DNA of 64,000 bases from the NCBI GenBank assembly GCA_951640165.1, contig OX621246.1, positions 3,125,001 through 3,189,000 of the forward strand, written 5' to 3'. The position numbers and the translations under genes were made by a program. Shown here one piece after another: positions 10,826-21,187 of the stretch. The DNA is from Pseudoips prasinana (lineage: Eukaryota > Arthropoda > Insecta > Lepidoptera > Nolidae). Below the pieces are notes generated by a model. That model saw nothing but the letters and a program-made list of their open reading frames with translations. It was not told the origin of the DNA and ran no database searches. How positions within the stretch are numbered: position 1 is the first letter of the stretch; each line of letters begins with the position of its first letter.

Positions 10826-11061
10826 AGGGACAATGTCACACAGATCATCCTAGCCCCAAACTAAGCAAAGCTTGTACTATGGGTACCAGGCGACGATATA
10901 CATACTTATATGGATGTATAAATACTTATATACATAGAAAACATCCATGACTCAGAAAAAAATATTCGTGCTCATCACACAAATATTTGCACTTACCGGG
11001 ATTCGAACCCAGGACCACCAGCTTCGTAGGCAGGAGCACTACCAACTAGGCTACGGTGATT
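10826..11061 (-). repeat. tRNA-derived SINE, family A, copy 2
   Basis: On the minus strand it has A box tagcctagttgg and B box ggttcgaatcc, then 'aagtgcaaatatttgtgtga' and 'tgagtcatggatg'. It ends 'ctaggatgatctgtgtgacat' (in pieces). An A/T-rich tract abuts the tail. Confidence 0.85.
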
Positions 11062-11096
11062 ATTACAACTGATGTAAGGAGCTAACATATTGAAAA

Positions 11097-11163
11097 CTGT
11101 AAAGGGTAACTCGGGTTGGCGAGTCTAACGTAAATTTCATTACGTCAGTTACCCGTTACAGTT
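11097..11163. repeat. Short MITE-like inverted repeat (gggtaact family)
   Basis: 'ctgtaaagggtaactcg' at the left faces 'cagttacccgttacag' at the right, around 33 bp. The same ends occur at 18294-18309 and 18694-18709. Confidence 0.6.
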
Positions 11164-11344
11164 TCCACTAAACTGAAGTTACAAAATATGGAAATTAAAT
11201 TAAAATAGCGCACTTTTTATTTCCTTTACAAAACATGTCAAAGTTTCTCTTACAAAACGTAACAAGGTGTGCTGACGCATTTTTGACAACTGATCGATAT
11301 GATTTGTAAGGGTAATAAATGTGCGCCATCTGATTCCCATAATG

Positions 11345-11475
11345 GAATGAAATAATAAAATTTATTCAGCAATTGAGTACTAACATACACTTGTACTTGT
11401 CAAGCTCACAATGCAGTACATAAACAAAGGCAAATAGTATTACAGTAATTTGAATTAGTCCGTCAGTGCGGTCTC
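11345..11475 (-). repeat. LINE-like 3' end
   Basis: On the minus strand the text runs 'gcattgtgagcttgacaagt' to 'caattgctgaataaatttta' and then an A-rich end. This looks like a 3' UTR with a polyadenylation signal. Confidence 0.4.
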
Positions 11476-11483
11476 TATTTCAA

Positions 11484-11905
11484 AAGTCAAAAGTCAAAAT
11501 CATTTATTCCGTAAAATTTTTACATTTATGTGGAATAGTCATATTTTTTTTCCTACCGTGCAGTGTATGACGTGGCAGCTACTGCGAAACACTGCCAGAA
11601 AACTCAGTAGGAATCCTATTTTAAAATAAAATATATTTAAGATTAATTACAATCATGCGTGTTGACTCAAAACAACTCAATCCCAAGCACTTTTATCACT
11701 TAAAAAAATTGTAATATGCTACACAATTTGGCTTTAATAATTCATTTAAACTTATTCGTAGACAGTTCTCTAATATCATTGGGAAGTTTGTTAAAGAATC
11801 TTCTACATTGCCCCATAAAAGAGTTACTTATTTTGTGGAGACGGGTAATATGCAATATGAGATTATTCTTATATCTAGTATCTATTTACATTATGTATGT
11901 GTTAA
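11484..11905 (-). pseudogene. CR1/jockey-like LINE 3' fragment
   Basis: The minus-strand frame includes FFNKLPNDIRELSTNKFK, the 'LPxxIRxLxxxxxFK' tail of many LINE reverse transcriptases. A 3' UTR follows and ends with AATAAATGATTTTGACTTTTG, a poly(A) signal plus a short TTTTGAC repeat. It is heavily 5' truncated. Confidence 0.65.
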
Positions 11906-11940
11906 TTATTTTTACATATATTATTATAAATCCTTAAATA

Positions 11941-13030
11941 AATAACTGATATATTATACTATACTATTTATATTTGTATAGGTCATGAAACGCACGTTAC
12001 CTAATCAGTATGTTTGAAAGGAAAAAAATAATATACATATTTAGTTGAAACTCCTACAAGACCTTCAGTTAAATGAATAGATATTATTAATGTTACACCC
12101 AAATTGCAACGAAGTAACTTATCAATAGATTTTATACTCAACATATTGACACATCATCATCATTTGCAACTAATTTTATAATTAATTAATTCAAAAATAA
12201 CTCTTTTTAGCGAAATACTACACTAAATAAAGGTCCTAAGATCCTTACCACCGTAAAAAGGAGGAAAATAAAAATTGCCTTTCTAATCCTTCAAAATTAA
12301 ACAGAGAGATGGCAAACAGATCTTAAACAGATAGTTTGTCTGTAAAGGATCTATAAATTTTTGAAAGTAAAACCTCTTTAATCAATTTTATTAGTAAAAT
12401 ATGTATCATTCATACCGGTCTTTGCTAATTCAATAATTGGAACAAACTTAATTTGGAAGTTTTAAACGAATCGACGATGCAGTAAAACTTCACCTATATA
12501 AATCCATAATATTTGTCTTATAAATTATTCAAGAAAAAGAATAAATAGTACTAAACTCAATTATAAAAAACGAGGTATCATAAAATCCAGACAGCATTAA
12601 AAGGCACATACAAAAAATATCATTACAACCCACCCGATATCTAATTAGTGCATATTTATTGCACCCATTTACTTACAGAAATAGATTGATCTATAATCGA
12701 ATAAAAAATACACACATGATTTAAAGTTTTATACTAAAGATAAGCCTCGGTTACATTACCGTAGATTAAGCAGCAAAATTAAAAACTAGTAGCTAAATAA
12801 CGAATCGAAATGTCACAGCAGCGGCGATGCTCCCATTAAATCGATAAGGTTGTGTTAATAAAAACGATTTTATGTGCGTAATGACACACAAATCGAGTAG
12901 ATAGGAATATCTGCAGTTTGCTAGCGCATTAGTATTGCACTTTAACTTATTATTTTTATTGGTAAGTATGGCGGGGAAGAACTACCAACTTGTGTGGTTA
13001 ACATCTTATAGACTAACATTAATTTTAAAC
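11941..13030. other. AT-rich non-coding stretch
   Basis: No gene, repeat or long ORF was recognised between the LINE tail and the Penelope-like element. Confidence 0.4.
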
Positions 13031-13083
13031 ATTAAGCCCGTAACTAATGGAATCAGGCGTTACTTTGCGGAAATCCATAACAA

Positions 13084-13140
13084 TCAAAATACAAAATCAA
13101 TATTTAGTGTTAATTCCGCTAATTGTCAGTTTAATCATGC
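13084..13140 (+). repeat. Left arm of 57-bp perfect inverted repeat
   Basis: Its reverse complement is found without mismatch at 14136-14192. Arm identity suggests a recent insertion or selection or copying between the arms. Confidence 0.95.
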
Positions 13141-13914
13141 CATAATAAATTAGAATTTCAAATATATCGGAAACCAACACATACCGATATGGCTATTCCA
13201 GCTTCATCATGTCACCCCAATCAACATAAACTAGCTGCCTTCCGCAGCTATGTTCATAGGTTAATGTCGGTCCCCTTGTCTAATGAGAATTACATAAAAG
13301 AACTTAATATTCTTTATGAAATCGCGTTATCAAACGGTTATCCAAAATCTATTATTGATAATTTGATTAAAAATAATCAGAGATGTAGGGTTCGCTCTTT
13401 ACTGTATGCATGCCCCCCTGACCGTATTAACAAATATGTTGGTAGTCTGACCTATATGGGCCCAATTTCAGATAGAATTGCCAATTTACTGCGTAAAAAT
13501 AATATTCACGTTGCATTTCGGACGGACCAAACTATACGACGTCTTTGTAATGGAAAAGATAATTTGGAAAATTGCAAGAAATCCGGCGTGTATAGGTTGG
13601 TCTGCGATGATTGTGACGCGGTATATATAGGTCAGACAGGCCGAAATTTTGAAATACGGTATAAAGAGCATGTAGCTGCTTATAGGAATGGCCATCCTGA
13701 TAAATCTCATTATGCCAAACATTTAATTGAAACTGGCCATTCCTTGGGCGACAATAATACGTATAATATTTTACATAGTTGTGATAAAAGTTTCCGGTTA
13801 TGTGTGTTGGAACAATTAGAAATATTAAAACATAGCAGTAATAGTTTTGCATTGTTGAATGACCAAACAAATTTAGTTTCATCTCCTTTACTACGAATAT
13901 TTGGGGGTAGTTAG
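13141..13914 (+). CDS. Penelope polyprotein C-terminus: RT end plus GIY-YIG endonuclease
   Basis: The frame is open from the inner edge of the left inverted repeat to TAG at 13912-13914. The first ATG is at 13189 (241 aa), but the frame upstream reads LEFQIYRKPTHTD, the last conserved Penelope reverse-transcriptase motif, so the ATG is not the natural start. Counting from that ATG, the linker has RTDQTIRRL (111-119). Cysteines at 120, 129, 139 and 142 resemble the Penelope zinc-binding arrangement. The GIY-YIG core is GVY (133-135), YIG (146-148), Arg157 in RYKEH and a glutamate near 208-211. In an intact element this nuclease nicks target DNA for reverse transcription. The polymerase palm is missing, so this is a truncated gene with an uninterrupted endonuclease. 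Confidence 0.9.
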   Translation, partial: HNKLEFQIYRKPTHTDMAIPASSCHPNQHKLAAFRSYVHRLMSVPLSNENYIKELNILYEIALSNGYPKSIIDNLIKNNQRCRVRSLLYACPPDRINKYVGSLTYMGPISDRIANLLRKNNIHVAFRTDQTIRRLCNGKDNLENCKKSGVYRLVCDDCDAVYIGQTGRNFEIRYKEHVAAYRNGHPDKSHYAKHLIETGHSLGDNNTYNILHSCDKSFRLCVLEQLEILKHSSNSFALLNDQTNLVSSPLLRIFGGS

Positions 13915-14002
13915 AAATAATTGTCCATGCGGTTGGTAGTATATAAAAGAGCGCTCGCCTCGTTGGCTTTTAGTCTCCTTCGAGCACTCGACGAGTTAGC
14001 AG

Positions 14003-14043
14003 CCCTTGAGAATGGTCCGTGGAGGACCGAAACACGTGTTGGG
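14003..14043 (+). ncRNA. Degenerate hammerhead-like motif in the Penelope 3' region
   Basis: A 5-bp stem GGTCC (14014-14018) / GGACC (14024-14028) is followed at once by GAAAC (14029-14033). It is preceded by TTGAGAA, where a hammerhead has CTGANGA. CCC (14003-14005) can pair with GGG (14041-14043) as stem I. Penelope-like elements are known to carry small hammerhead ribozymes. Here the CTGANGA core appears mutated, so activity is doubtful. Confidence 0.35.
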
Positions 14044-14135
14044 TATCGTACTGGCGCATGTTATTTGCTTTTTATATTGTCCTTCTTGCATGTGCACATT
14101 TTTGCGGGCGGGAGGGCGGTGCAAATTGCATCCCA

Positions 14136-14192
14136 GCATGATTAAACTGACAATTAGCGGAATTAACACTAAATATTGATTTTGTATTTTGA
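14136..14192 (-). repeat. Right arm of 57-bp perfect inverted repeat
   Basis: It pairs with 13084-13140. Its last base overlaps the first base of the 12-bp target duplication. Confidence 0.95.
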
Positions 14193-14327
14193 TTAAGCCC
14201 GTACTCATGAATAATAATCCCTGTGTCGCAAGTTACGTTATAAACATAACTATATAACTCAGTAGAACTACTTATAGAAGAAGCGGGGCCTCACATTAGA
14301 CTTATATTTAGACTAGTTTATAATTAG

Positions 14328-14828
14328 ACTTTTTTTTTTTTTTTTTTAATTTATTTAATAATTTATGTACACACAGAAACAAAAATAACAATAAATTACA
14401 AAAATAGGAAAAAATAGCACAAAGGTACTGCTTATTTCAATAGAAATATCTTCCAGCAGACCCGCGAGAGGAGAAACTAATCGGAAAAAGACCATGCCGT
14501 GTGTAGACAACTATACACTACTAAGTGTATTTATACACTACATACTAATAATACATAAATAGGGGAGGGGATATATATATAAAGACTATATAATATACTA
14601 CATATTATTATACAAGGTACACAAATATTAGGATGAAGATAAGAGATAATGTTCTTTCACTCGTTTTTTAAATAAAGTGATAGTATTTATTTTACGGATG
14701 TTAGGCGGAAGAGAATTCCACAACCTCACGGCCTGCACCGTAAAGGAGTAGGTTTTCTTTATGTTATCGCACTGTTGATTTTTATCAATATGTTTGCCGA
14801 GAAATGAACGTAAGTGAATCGTCATGCT
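14328..14828 (-). pseudogene. LINE reverse-transcriptase C-terminal fragment with poly(A) tail
   Basis: On the minus strand a 65-codon frame (14825-14628) contains SFTVQAVRLWNSLPPNIRK, the characteristic RT tail of jockey/CR1-like LINEs. A 3' UTR of about 280 bp follows. The copy ends in about 18 A residues (a T-tract at about 14331-14347 on the plus strand). Polymerase and endonuclease domains are absent. Confidence 0.75.
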
Positions 14829-15933
14829 TTGGGTGGTGACGCTGACTTAGGTTTACTCAACTTACCTAGAGAACAAGTAGCCGTAGTACTGAATTGTATA
14901 AACTTTGCTCTAGTGATCTTCGACAAAGTTATTTGTCTGAACAGAACTTAAAAGCTTTCCTTTCTATCAACTAGTCATTAGCACACACCAATTAGTAAAC
15001 TATAGATTTTTCCAGGAAAATTTAAGTTGGTTGTACATTCTTTATGATGGGAGAATCAATAAGCACTAGAGACTAGAATATGTATAGATTTGAAATGTTA
15101 CTTGGCATCTTAACCAAATAGAAAGCTCTATGTGATTATAAAACATGTGTTAGATTATATGTTAAAGTTGTTAATGATTACTTAAAAATTTGTGAGGTGA
15201 CAACGTTTTTCTCGCAAAACTATCCTATCCTATCCATTAAGTTTGTGATAAAAAAGTAAATGAATACTTGAGAATCTTCCGCTAGGATAAACCAATTTCA
15301 TATATACACACAATATTTTTGCCAAGGTCGGTCTTTTAATATTTCGTTATAATTTTACTTACTAAATTTAATAATGTTAACACTATTATACTATTCTTTA
15401 AATTCAATGAAACTATTGACTTCTTGAGAATGGCTATCATTCAGAACTTTCATATTTTGCGTTCGTCGGTTTACTTAACCGTATGTCACAAATACAGGTG
15501 GTTGATTATCTTCTGAGTTAACACCAGAGCGATTTTCGATGCATATTAAAAATGTCTAGGAACTCACACATGGAGCTTAAAACTCGTCTCATAAGGAATA
15601 TTTTCGCTTGGCTTTCGATTAATATACGGTTCGAAAACTTGGTATACATTATGGCACTCGTATTTTTCATACTTTGTAATTACGCAACGTCGTTGACTAT
15701 CGCGGGTTGGCATTTAAATGGGAATCATTACAGTTAATTAGTGAAACAATTTTCGTACACGATAATATTACATCAATATGTATTTTATTTCAGCCATTTC
15801 TATAGATAACACACTCTATTAATATAAAATAGTATATTAAATAGATTAAAGATAAAGAAAGATATATATGTATTAATTTTATTCTCGGGAACCGTGTTAT
15901 TGTTATTAGCTGATTTAATCAAATATATAAATA
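14829..15933. other. Non-coding stretch with one weak ORF (15552-15737 +)
   Basis: Most of this is AT-rich and unrecognised. The 61-codon plus-strand frame starting ATG at 15552 has a hydrophobic run (VYIMALVFFILCNYATSL) that could be one membrane segment. There is no family match and no splice context that decides it. Confidence 0.3.
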
Positions 15934-16496
15934 AACGAGCGATGCCCCGCGGTGTCACCCGCGTTAAATTAGTATCGGCGTAAAAGAGTTACAAACATAA
16001 TATGTACATCCATACATCTATACTCACAAATTTTCGCGTTTATAATATTAGTAGGATGTGTACCTCTAGCGGTTTTAGCAGTGCACGCTGGAATAGCTCG
16101 CAGATGGTAGATTTTTTCCTACTTACTTGACACTAAACGTCATATTTTGGACAATTCACACAATATCTTTAGAAATTGTAGCCTTTTTTTTTTGATAAAG
16201 CAGGGGGAATGCTAATGCATGCCACCCGCAAAAAGTGTCTACGGGTGGGTATGTCGGACTCGCACCGACTAAACCTAACCTGCCGTGGACTTCTTCTGGC
16301 GCCTGATATGGGGAGCCCCGGGAACGCGGGTATACTGCTCCGGTGTAGAAATTGTAGCCTATGTATTATTCTGATGTATAAGCTATACTATTGTACAGTT
16401 TCATTAAAATTCATTGAGTAGTTTTGACGTGAAAGAGTAACAAGCATCCATCCATCCATACTTAAAAACTTTCGCGTTTATAATATTATAGTAGGA
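15934..16496 (-). mobile_element. Composite Helitron-like element, interrupted by a retroposon
   Basis: On the minus strand it begins near 16496 with TCCTA(c)TAATATTATAAAcgcg, passes 'tgtgtgaattgtccaaaata', restarts with a second 'tcctactaatattataaa' at about 16058, and ends in the GC-rich hairpin near 15940. The same two-unit order is seen at 21886-22267. A 162-bp insertion with a 14-bp target duplication splits the first unit. Confidence 0.7.
16184..16345 (-). mobile_element. Short retroposon insertion, 14-bp target duplication
   Basis: It is flanked by tagaaattgtagcc at 16170-16183 and 16346-16359. It begins (plus strand) with a T-tract, so it inserted as a poly(A)-tailed element on the minus strand. 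The internal 'gcgggtggcatgca' and 'cgtagacactttttgc' match the fragment at 4945-5031. It is a LINE tail or SINE of unknown family. Confidence 0.75.
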
Positions 16497-16499
16497 TAA

Positions 16500-17550
16500 A
16501 AAAAAATATTTTACTCGCGTAGACTTTACACGCTAGTGTATAGTCAGAACATGTTTGTACGTAGTTAAGTATACATATTTATGCTAGGTATATACACATA
16601 GATATTCAGATTCTGTTTCTTGTAGAGGTGTAAAAACATTTAGAATTACAATTTAATTTATGATACTAATTAGCTTGCTTATTTAAGTTATTGTCAAAGA
16701 GTTTATCTATAGGTTAAATCATAAAAAATCTGAATTATAGATATATTTTACAACATCTTGTATGAATGGTTGTGTTTATATTGAGGTAATGAATTTTACA
16801 AAAGAATTTAGTGTAATACGAAATATTGCTTTATAGCGCCCCATATGAAATGCATCAGATGATCTTTATTCTTGCATGGGAACTTGATATAATAGCTGTT
16901 GATATAATAATATATAAGTTGATATAATTAGTGTATGATATGTTTATTAACATACGTTTATTTGTGAAGTCATACTAAGTATTTCGTATGCAATATATTT
17001 ATGACACTCCTGCTACTGTTTACTTTACTTTCAGTTCCTATCCATCCAAAGGTTGTCTGGAAGAGATCGCTTAAGGCGATAAGACCGCCTGTTGTACATT
17101 ATGTTCTTTATATCAACGTGTTTTCTTTTCGTTTGAGTGTGTACAAGAAAGAGTATTCTATCTATATATTACGGGAATTGATCATAAAACCAAGTGCGAT
17201 GAAGGTGGACGTTTAAAAAAAAAAAAAAGGGCTTTATTCACGTAGACTTTCAAAAAGCGCTTGTAAATAATCAGAACATGTTTGTAGTAATATAGTTGTA
17301 TACATTATTATTTCTAGTAACATAGATATTTAGGTACACATTGTATGAAAACATTTATAAAACTTATTTTATTATAGCATTGATATTTAGCTAGCTCGTA
17401 TCAAGTTATTGTCAAGAGATTATGTTTAATTATCTAGGTTAAGTCTAATATTTTTACTACATATTGTATTGTGAAGTATCTCCTCTATCTTCATTTTATA
17501 GTAATCACCGGCCGTCCACCACCGTCCTGCAGAACACTTGGATTATATTA
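16500..17550. other. AT-rich non-coding stretch
   Basis: No gene or family was recognised. Segments around 16520-16720 and 17230-17460 resemble each other ('acatgtttgtagta', 'tattgtcaa.gag.ttat'), suggesting two old copies of one element. Confidence 0.35.
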
Positions 17551-17553
17551 GTA

Positions 17554-17718
17554 CTAGCTGTTTTACCCGCGTTAAAATTTAAAAATTATAGCCTATGTGT
17601 TAAACCAGGGTGTCAGCTAACTCCATGCCAAATTTTATTAAAATCCGTTTAGACGTGAAGTAACAAACATACACACTCATACAGTCACAAACTTTCGCCT
17701 TTATAATATTAGTATGAT
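17554..17718 (-). mobile_element. Helitron-like non-autonomous repeat (H1)
   Basis: On the minus strand it starts with 'tactaatattataaaggcga', contains 'ggagttagctgacaccctgg' and ends 'cgcgggtaaaacagctag'. It matches 28896-29087 closely. Confidence 0.75.
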
Positions 17719-17747
17719 TTACGAATTCTCTCTACTATTCTCTATCG

Positions 17748-17915
17748 GCTAAAAAGGTCGCCAGAGCTCATTGGCGTTGAGGGAAGGGTCAGCAATACTT
17801 GTTTGCTGACTTTTAAAGGCAGCAAAGCACTCGCGGCAACTCTGGTGTTGCGAGTTTCCATGGGCGGCGGTGATCACTTACCATCAGGTGACCCACTTGC
17901 TCGTGATATAAAAAA
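17748..17915 (+). repeat. Interspersed repeat, family G, copy 2
   Basis: It shows 'ggtcgccagagctcattggc', 'acttgtttgctgacttttaaagg' (in pieces) and 'accatcaggtgacccacttg', then an A-rich end. Confidence 0.65.
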
Positions 17916-17984
17916 AAAGATATTAATAATAATAAAGTGTACAAAATTCTGAGGCTATCGTCACATGTGTTTCTGTTCATTAGT

Positions 17985-18128
17985 AAGCACTTCTTCTTTC
18001 TTTCTCTTTGCCTTATCCCACATTAGGTGAGCTCTGCTAATTATTTTGCGCCAGGACCGTCTGTCCTGGATGGTCGAATCTGGTATTTGGGCTTTCTCTA
18101 AAAGTTTGGTCATAATAGACCACCACGT
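17985..18128 (+). repeat. LINE-associated repeat fragment
   Basis: 'ctttgccttatcccacatta', 'gtgagctctgctaatta' and 'gaccgtctgtcctggatgg' resemble a common lepidopteran LINE-linked repeat. This is a partial copy only. Confidence 0.35.
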
Positions 18129-18293
18129 CAAGGGAAAAAAAAAAATTCTGACTCTCTGATTTTCGAGAATTGCGAGTGCTTTGCGTACGACGTGCTACAC
18201 GTAAGTACACCATACTTTAATAGAGAAAGTGGATTTGCAAGGGAAGATTATAATTAAAACTGAAATGAGGAGATCACATAGGAGAAAAATTGT

Positions 18294-18712
18294 AACGGGT
18301 AACTCACGTAATTAATTATATGTTGGCGTGGTTGATAAATGCTTGCCTTTCAAGCGGCAGGTTGTTTGATTCGCACCCAGATATCTGTGTGCATGAACAT
18401 GTCTGTTTGTCCTGAGTCTGGGTGTAATCATCTATATAAGTATGTATTTACAAAAGATAAGTAGTGTATGTAGTATAACAGTTATCTGATTTACATAGTA
18501 CAAGCTTTGCTTTGTTTGGGATCAGATGGCGATCATAGCTAGAACAACTATGACACTAGGTAACCACTGCCCATACGATAAGTAAGCAAGCCGTGTGTGA
18601 ATAATATCCCACGATATTATTATATTATATATTATACATATATATCTTCAGAGTAAATGAGTTCCGCATAGTGTCATAAAATTAATTATCAACATGAGTT
18701 ACCCGTTCAAAT
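18294..18712. mobile_element. MITE (gggtaact family) carrying a SINE insertion
   Basis: The outer inverted ends are 'taacgggtaactca' (about 18297-18306) and 'tgagttacccgtt' (about 18696-18708). Between them, a direct repeat aattaattat (18310-18319 and 18680-18689) brackets a SINE. Removing the SINE leaves a MITE of roughly 55 bp, like the one at 11097-11163. Confidence 0.6.
18320..18679 (+). repeat. tRNA-derived SINE, family C, copy 1, with internal insertion
   Basis: The head is 'tggcgtggttgataaatgct' with B-box-like 'tttgattcgcaccc', then 'gcatgaacatgtctgtttgt', 'ctgagtctgggtgtaat' and 'tttgggatcagatgg'. The tail 'ccgtgtgtgaataatatccc' is separated from this by about 60 bp matching the 3' tail of the 5S-like SINE (18531-18593). 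Confidence 0.75.
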
Positions 18713-18860
18713 TTTTCGCTATGGCAACATGAATGATACCGAGTCATACTAAAATCCGCAACCTACCGTCATTGGTCGGGCCATAATAATATATACTTGA
18801 TTCCATTATAAAAGATTGGCTATGTCGTAAGAAGAAGATACTAGAAATTTGAATAGGTTT

Positions 18861-19160
18861 CTAGTCTAACGGATCCCAGAAAACCATGAACTTTTCACCA
18901 AACAAAGCTTCCCGTTTATTTAAAATAGTCGCGGTATGATAAATTATCGGGGTCGGATCCGGACCAAGGGTATTAAAACATTCATGAGTTATAACGCTTA
19001 GGCGGAATGTCGCACGATTGTTGCTGCGGTCCGTGTTATCGTTGCGCGGGCGCACGACAGGTGAAGAAGAGGATGAAGGTAGCGGGTAATGCACGCGGAT
19101 GGAACGCGACGTCGAAACGCTCATCTTGTACATAATATAGCGTAAAATTATGATATTCAA
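18861..19160 (-). CDS. Candidate hypothetical ORF, unrecognised
   Basis: A 99-codon minus-strand frame. An internal ATG (MSVSTSRSIRVHYPLP) is the more likely start, because the sequence before it is AT-rich while codons after it are GC-rich, with many CpG third positions. A Ser-rich run (SSSSSP) and a C-terminal GEKFMVFWDPLD are visible. There is no signal peptide, membrane segment or family I can name. It could be a lone exon or a chance ORF. Confidence 0.25.
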   Translation of the reverse strand: MNIIILRYIMYKMSVSTSRSIRVHYPLPSSSSSPVVRPRNDNTDRSNNRATFRLSVITHECFNTLGPDPTPIIYHTATILNKREALFGEKFMVFWDPLD

Positions 19161-19200
19161 TAAAAACAGTTTCGTAAATGTTTTGGTCCATTAAGAGTTA

Positions 19201-20565
19201 ATTAGCAAATAAATCAAATATAATGAATATCTTGGGTCAACTAACACACTGTCTCTACCTCTGGCTTGGCAGACGGATCACTAACCACTGAACGAAAGAT
19301 CGGTACATTTCAGTTATCTTTTATTGAATCACATGCAGTGAATGTTCAATCCAACATATCACTTGCAGTAACTATAAATACAGAAACAAAATATGACTAG
19401 TGTTACTTTATGGTGAACGCAAACCGAACTATGTTAAATAGATATTTGAAATATAGTTTATGGCGTATTTAGACTATGTAACGCTGAAACTTGATATAAT
19501 GGCCCACGGTGTACGAATGCCTAACACTAACAATTAACCTATTCCCATAACGGAAAAAAAATTGAGCGTTTCAACCGCTCAGTGTGTATCAATCATAAGG
19601 CAGAGTTGACAAAGCGTATTTCAAATATTGAATTAAAATTACGATGTGAGCATAAAGAGAGTATGAAAATTGATATATTGAAAGGGTAGTGCAGAATAAC
19701 TGTGATTCATACTAATCATCATAAACTAATTAAAACTTTAAAGGTTGATCACGTATTTATGTAGTTAGTATTAATTCGTATCGCTAAAAGAGTACATATT
19801 TAATATTGGAAACGCATACAATTGTGGACAGATTAAAACTAATATTTGATTTATCTATAGGCTTACCATCTTAATTCATGCATTACATCAAAAATCTATT
19901 TCTGATACAATTTTAAATCTCAATTGCTCAAAAACACGGTATTATTAACTAAGAATTGGTGGTTATAAGCGAGTGTTTTAACTATTTACATTAGTATGTA
20001 AGTAATTAAAAAAATACATGATAATAATATAATGCTTTTACATACTATTAAACATATATGAATAAAATATATACTCAATTTTCCATCTAAATTAATTCAA
20101 TTATTTGTAGCAAAGTTCTATAACGCAGCTTGTGGTAGAAGATTTGTAGAATTCTTCCATCTATTCAGGTGTCTTTTTCTGTTATCTCTCTGTCGCTTTC
20201 TGTTATATACGAGCGTTTAATACATATAACATTTTTGTCTCTCATTTTCATTAAGGTACGATATTAATAATTATAACATTATATCGGTCAAATTTAATTT
20301 AGATTTATGAAAAGTGGGTGAGTCTACCAGACCCGAATGTGCACTGACTGATTTCCAGGCTATCATCGCCCTCTTAAATTAGCAATATCTTTGCCTTTGT
20401 CCATTAAAATAATTAAGAAACCAAATCAACTGACATGGTCTGCTAAGCATTTTCAGATTTGGCATCCCCTATGCATTTGCCTTGATAGAAGATTCAGCCT
20501 ACCCTTACGACTCTCCAATTTCTAGGTTATGTAAAACGCTCTCTTTTTTAAAACTCTACATAAGT
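19201..20565. other. AT-rich non-coding stretch
   Basis: No gene or repeat was recognised over about 1.3 kb. Confidence 0.35.
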
Positions 20566-20903
20566 AGAGCTGTGTGGCTGAGGGCAAAGAATATTACCAC
20601 CCAATCTCATTCCATGGGGGGCGTTGAAGTTGCCCCAGGGAATTTGTGGCACATCAAGCTATACAATTCCAGTATAAACTGATCTCGCGTTGTATATGAT
20701 TTCCATACAATGACAGGCAGCTTATATTGGAAAATATAGCTTGAAATGTAGCCGTGCGTACTATAAAATTATACGCAGTATGATTTTCGCCTACTCGTCT
20801 GCCAAGCGTGGCGATTATGGAAAATACCTCCAAATGATGGCTCCATTGTAGAGATCTTTTGTCTAATAGGGGACGTCATTTTGCTGACATGATGAGGTAT
20901 TCA
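20566..20903 (+). repeat. Interspersed repeat, family R, copy 4, split by a MITE
   Basis: The left part is 20566-20640 ('gctgtgtggctgagggc', 'ccatggggggcgttgaag'). The right part is about 20795-20903 ('gtctgccaagcgtggcgatt', 'ttgctgacatgatg'). The middle is replaced by the MITE at 20643-20761. Confidence 0.7.
20643..20761 (-). mobile_element. MITE (cggctaca family), copy 1
   Basis: Its ends are inverted copies of 'acatcaagctataca..tcca' text. Its centre (tctcgcgttgtatatgattt) is the reverse complement of the centre of the copy at 25741-25869, so the two copies lie in opposite orientation. The left terminus is degraded. Confidence 0.75.
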
Positions 20904-21106
20904 GCAGATAGTAAACATTTTGCGTTTTAATCAATACTTTATTCATTGCTAATTTTAATCTATTCGTGATTGTTGCTAAAGTTAAACCTATACATTTCTT
21001 TTAGTTTAAAAACATGAACGATGTTAAATTTCAATAAGACTTAAGATTAATAAAGTTGAGCAACTACAAATAATGTAATTGAAATATATTTTATTTTTTA
21101 CTGATT

Positions 21107-21187
21107 AATCATCATCATCATATCAGCCGAAAGACGTCCACTGCTGGACAAAGGCCTCCCCCAAAGATCTCCACAATTGCCGGTCTT
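21107..21187 (-). repeat. Interspersed repeat, family R, 3' piece
   Basis: It has (ATC)n, then 'atcagccgaaagacgtccac', 'tgctggacaaaggcctcccc' and 'gatctccacaattgccggtc', the typical end of this family. It is truncated. Confidence 0.7.

Larger units (their letters stand above)
13043..14191 (+). mobile_element. Penelope-like retroelement, 5'-truncated, inverted terminal repeats
   Basis: It is flanked by a perfect 12-bp direct repeat (attaagcccgta) at 13031-13042 and 14192-14203, taken as the target duplication. The ends carry a perfect 57-bp inverted repeat (13084-13140 against 14136-14192). A further 41 bp (13043-13083) lies outside it on the left. The interior holds only the last reverse-transcriptase motif and the GIY-YIG endonuclease. 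Terminal repeats in direct or inverted arrangement and 5' truncation are known for Penelope-like elements. The endonuclease frame is intact, but without a complete polymerase this copy cannot be autonomous. Confidence 0.88.

Noticed and set aside
13532..13882. 116-codon minus-strand frame
   Set aside because: It is antisense to the GIY-YIG gene and has biased composition without motifs.
17001..17216. 71-codon frame as a secreted peptide
   Set aside because: The hydrophobic start looks like a signal peptide, but the rest is AT-driven and no homology or cysteine pattern supports it.
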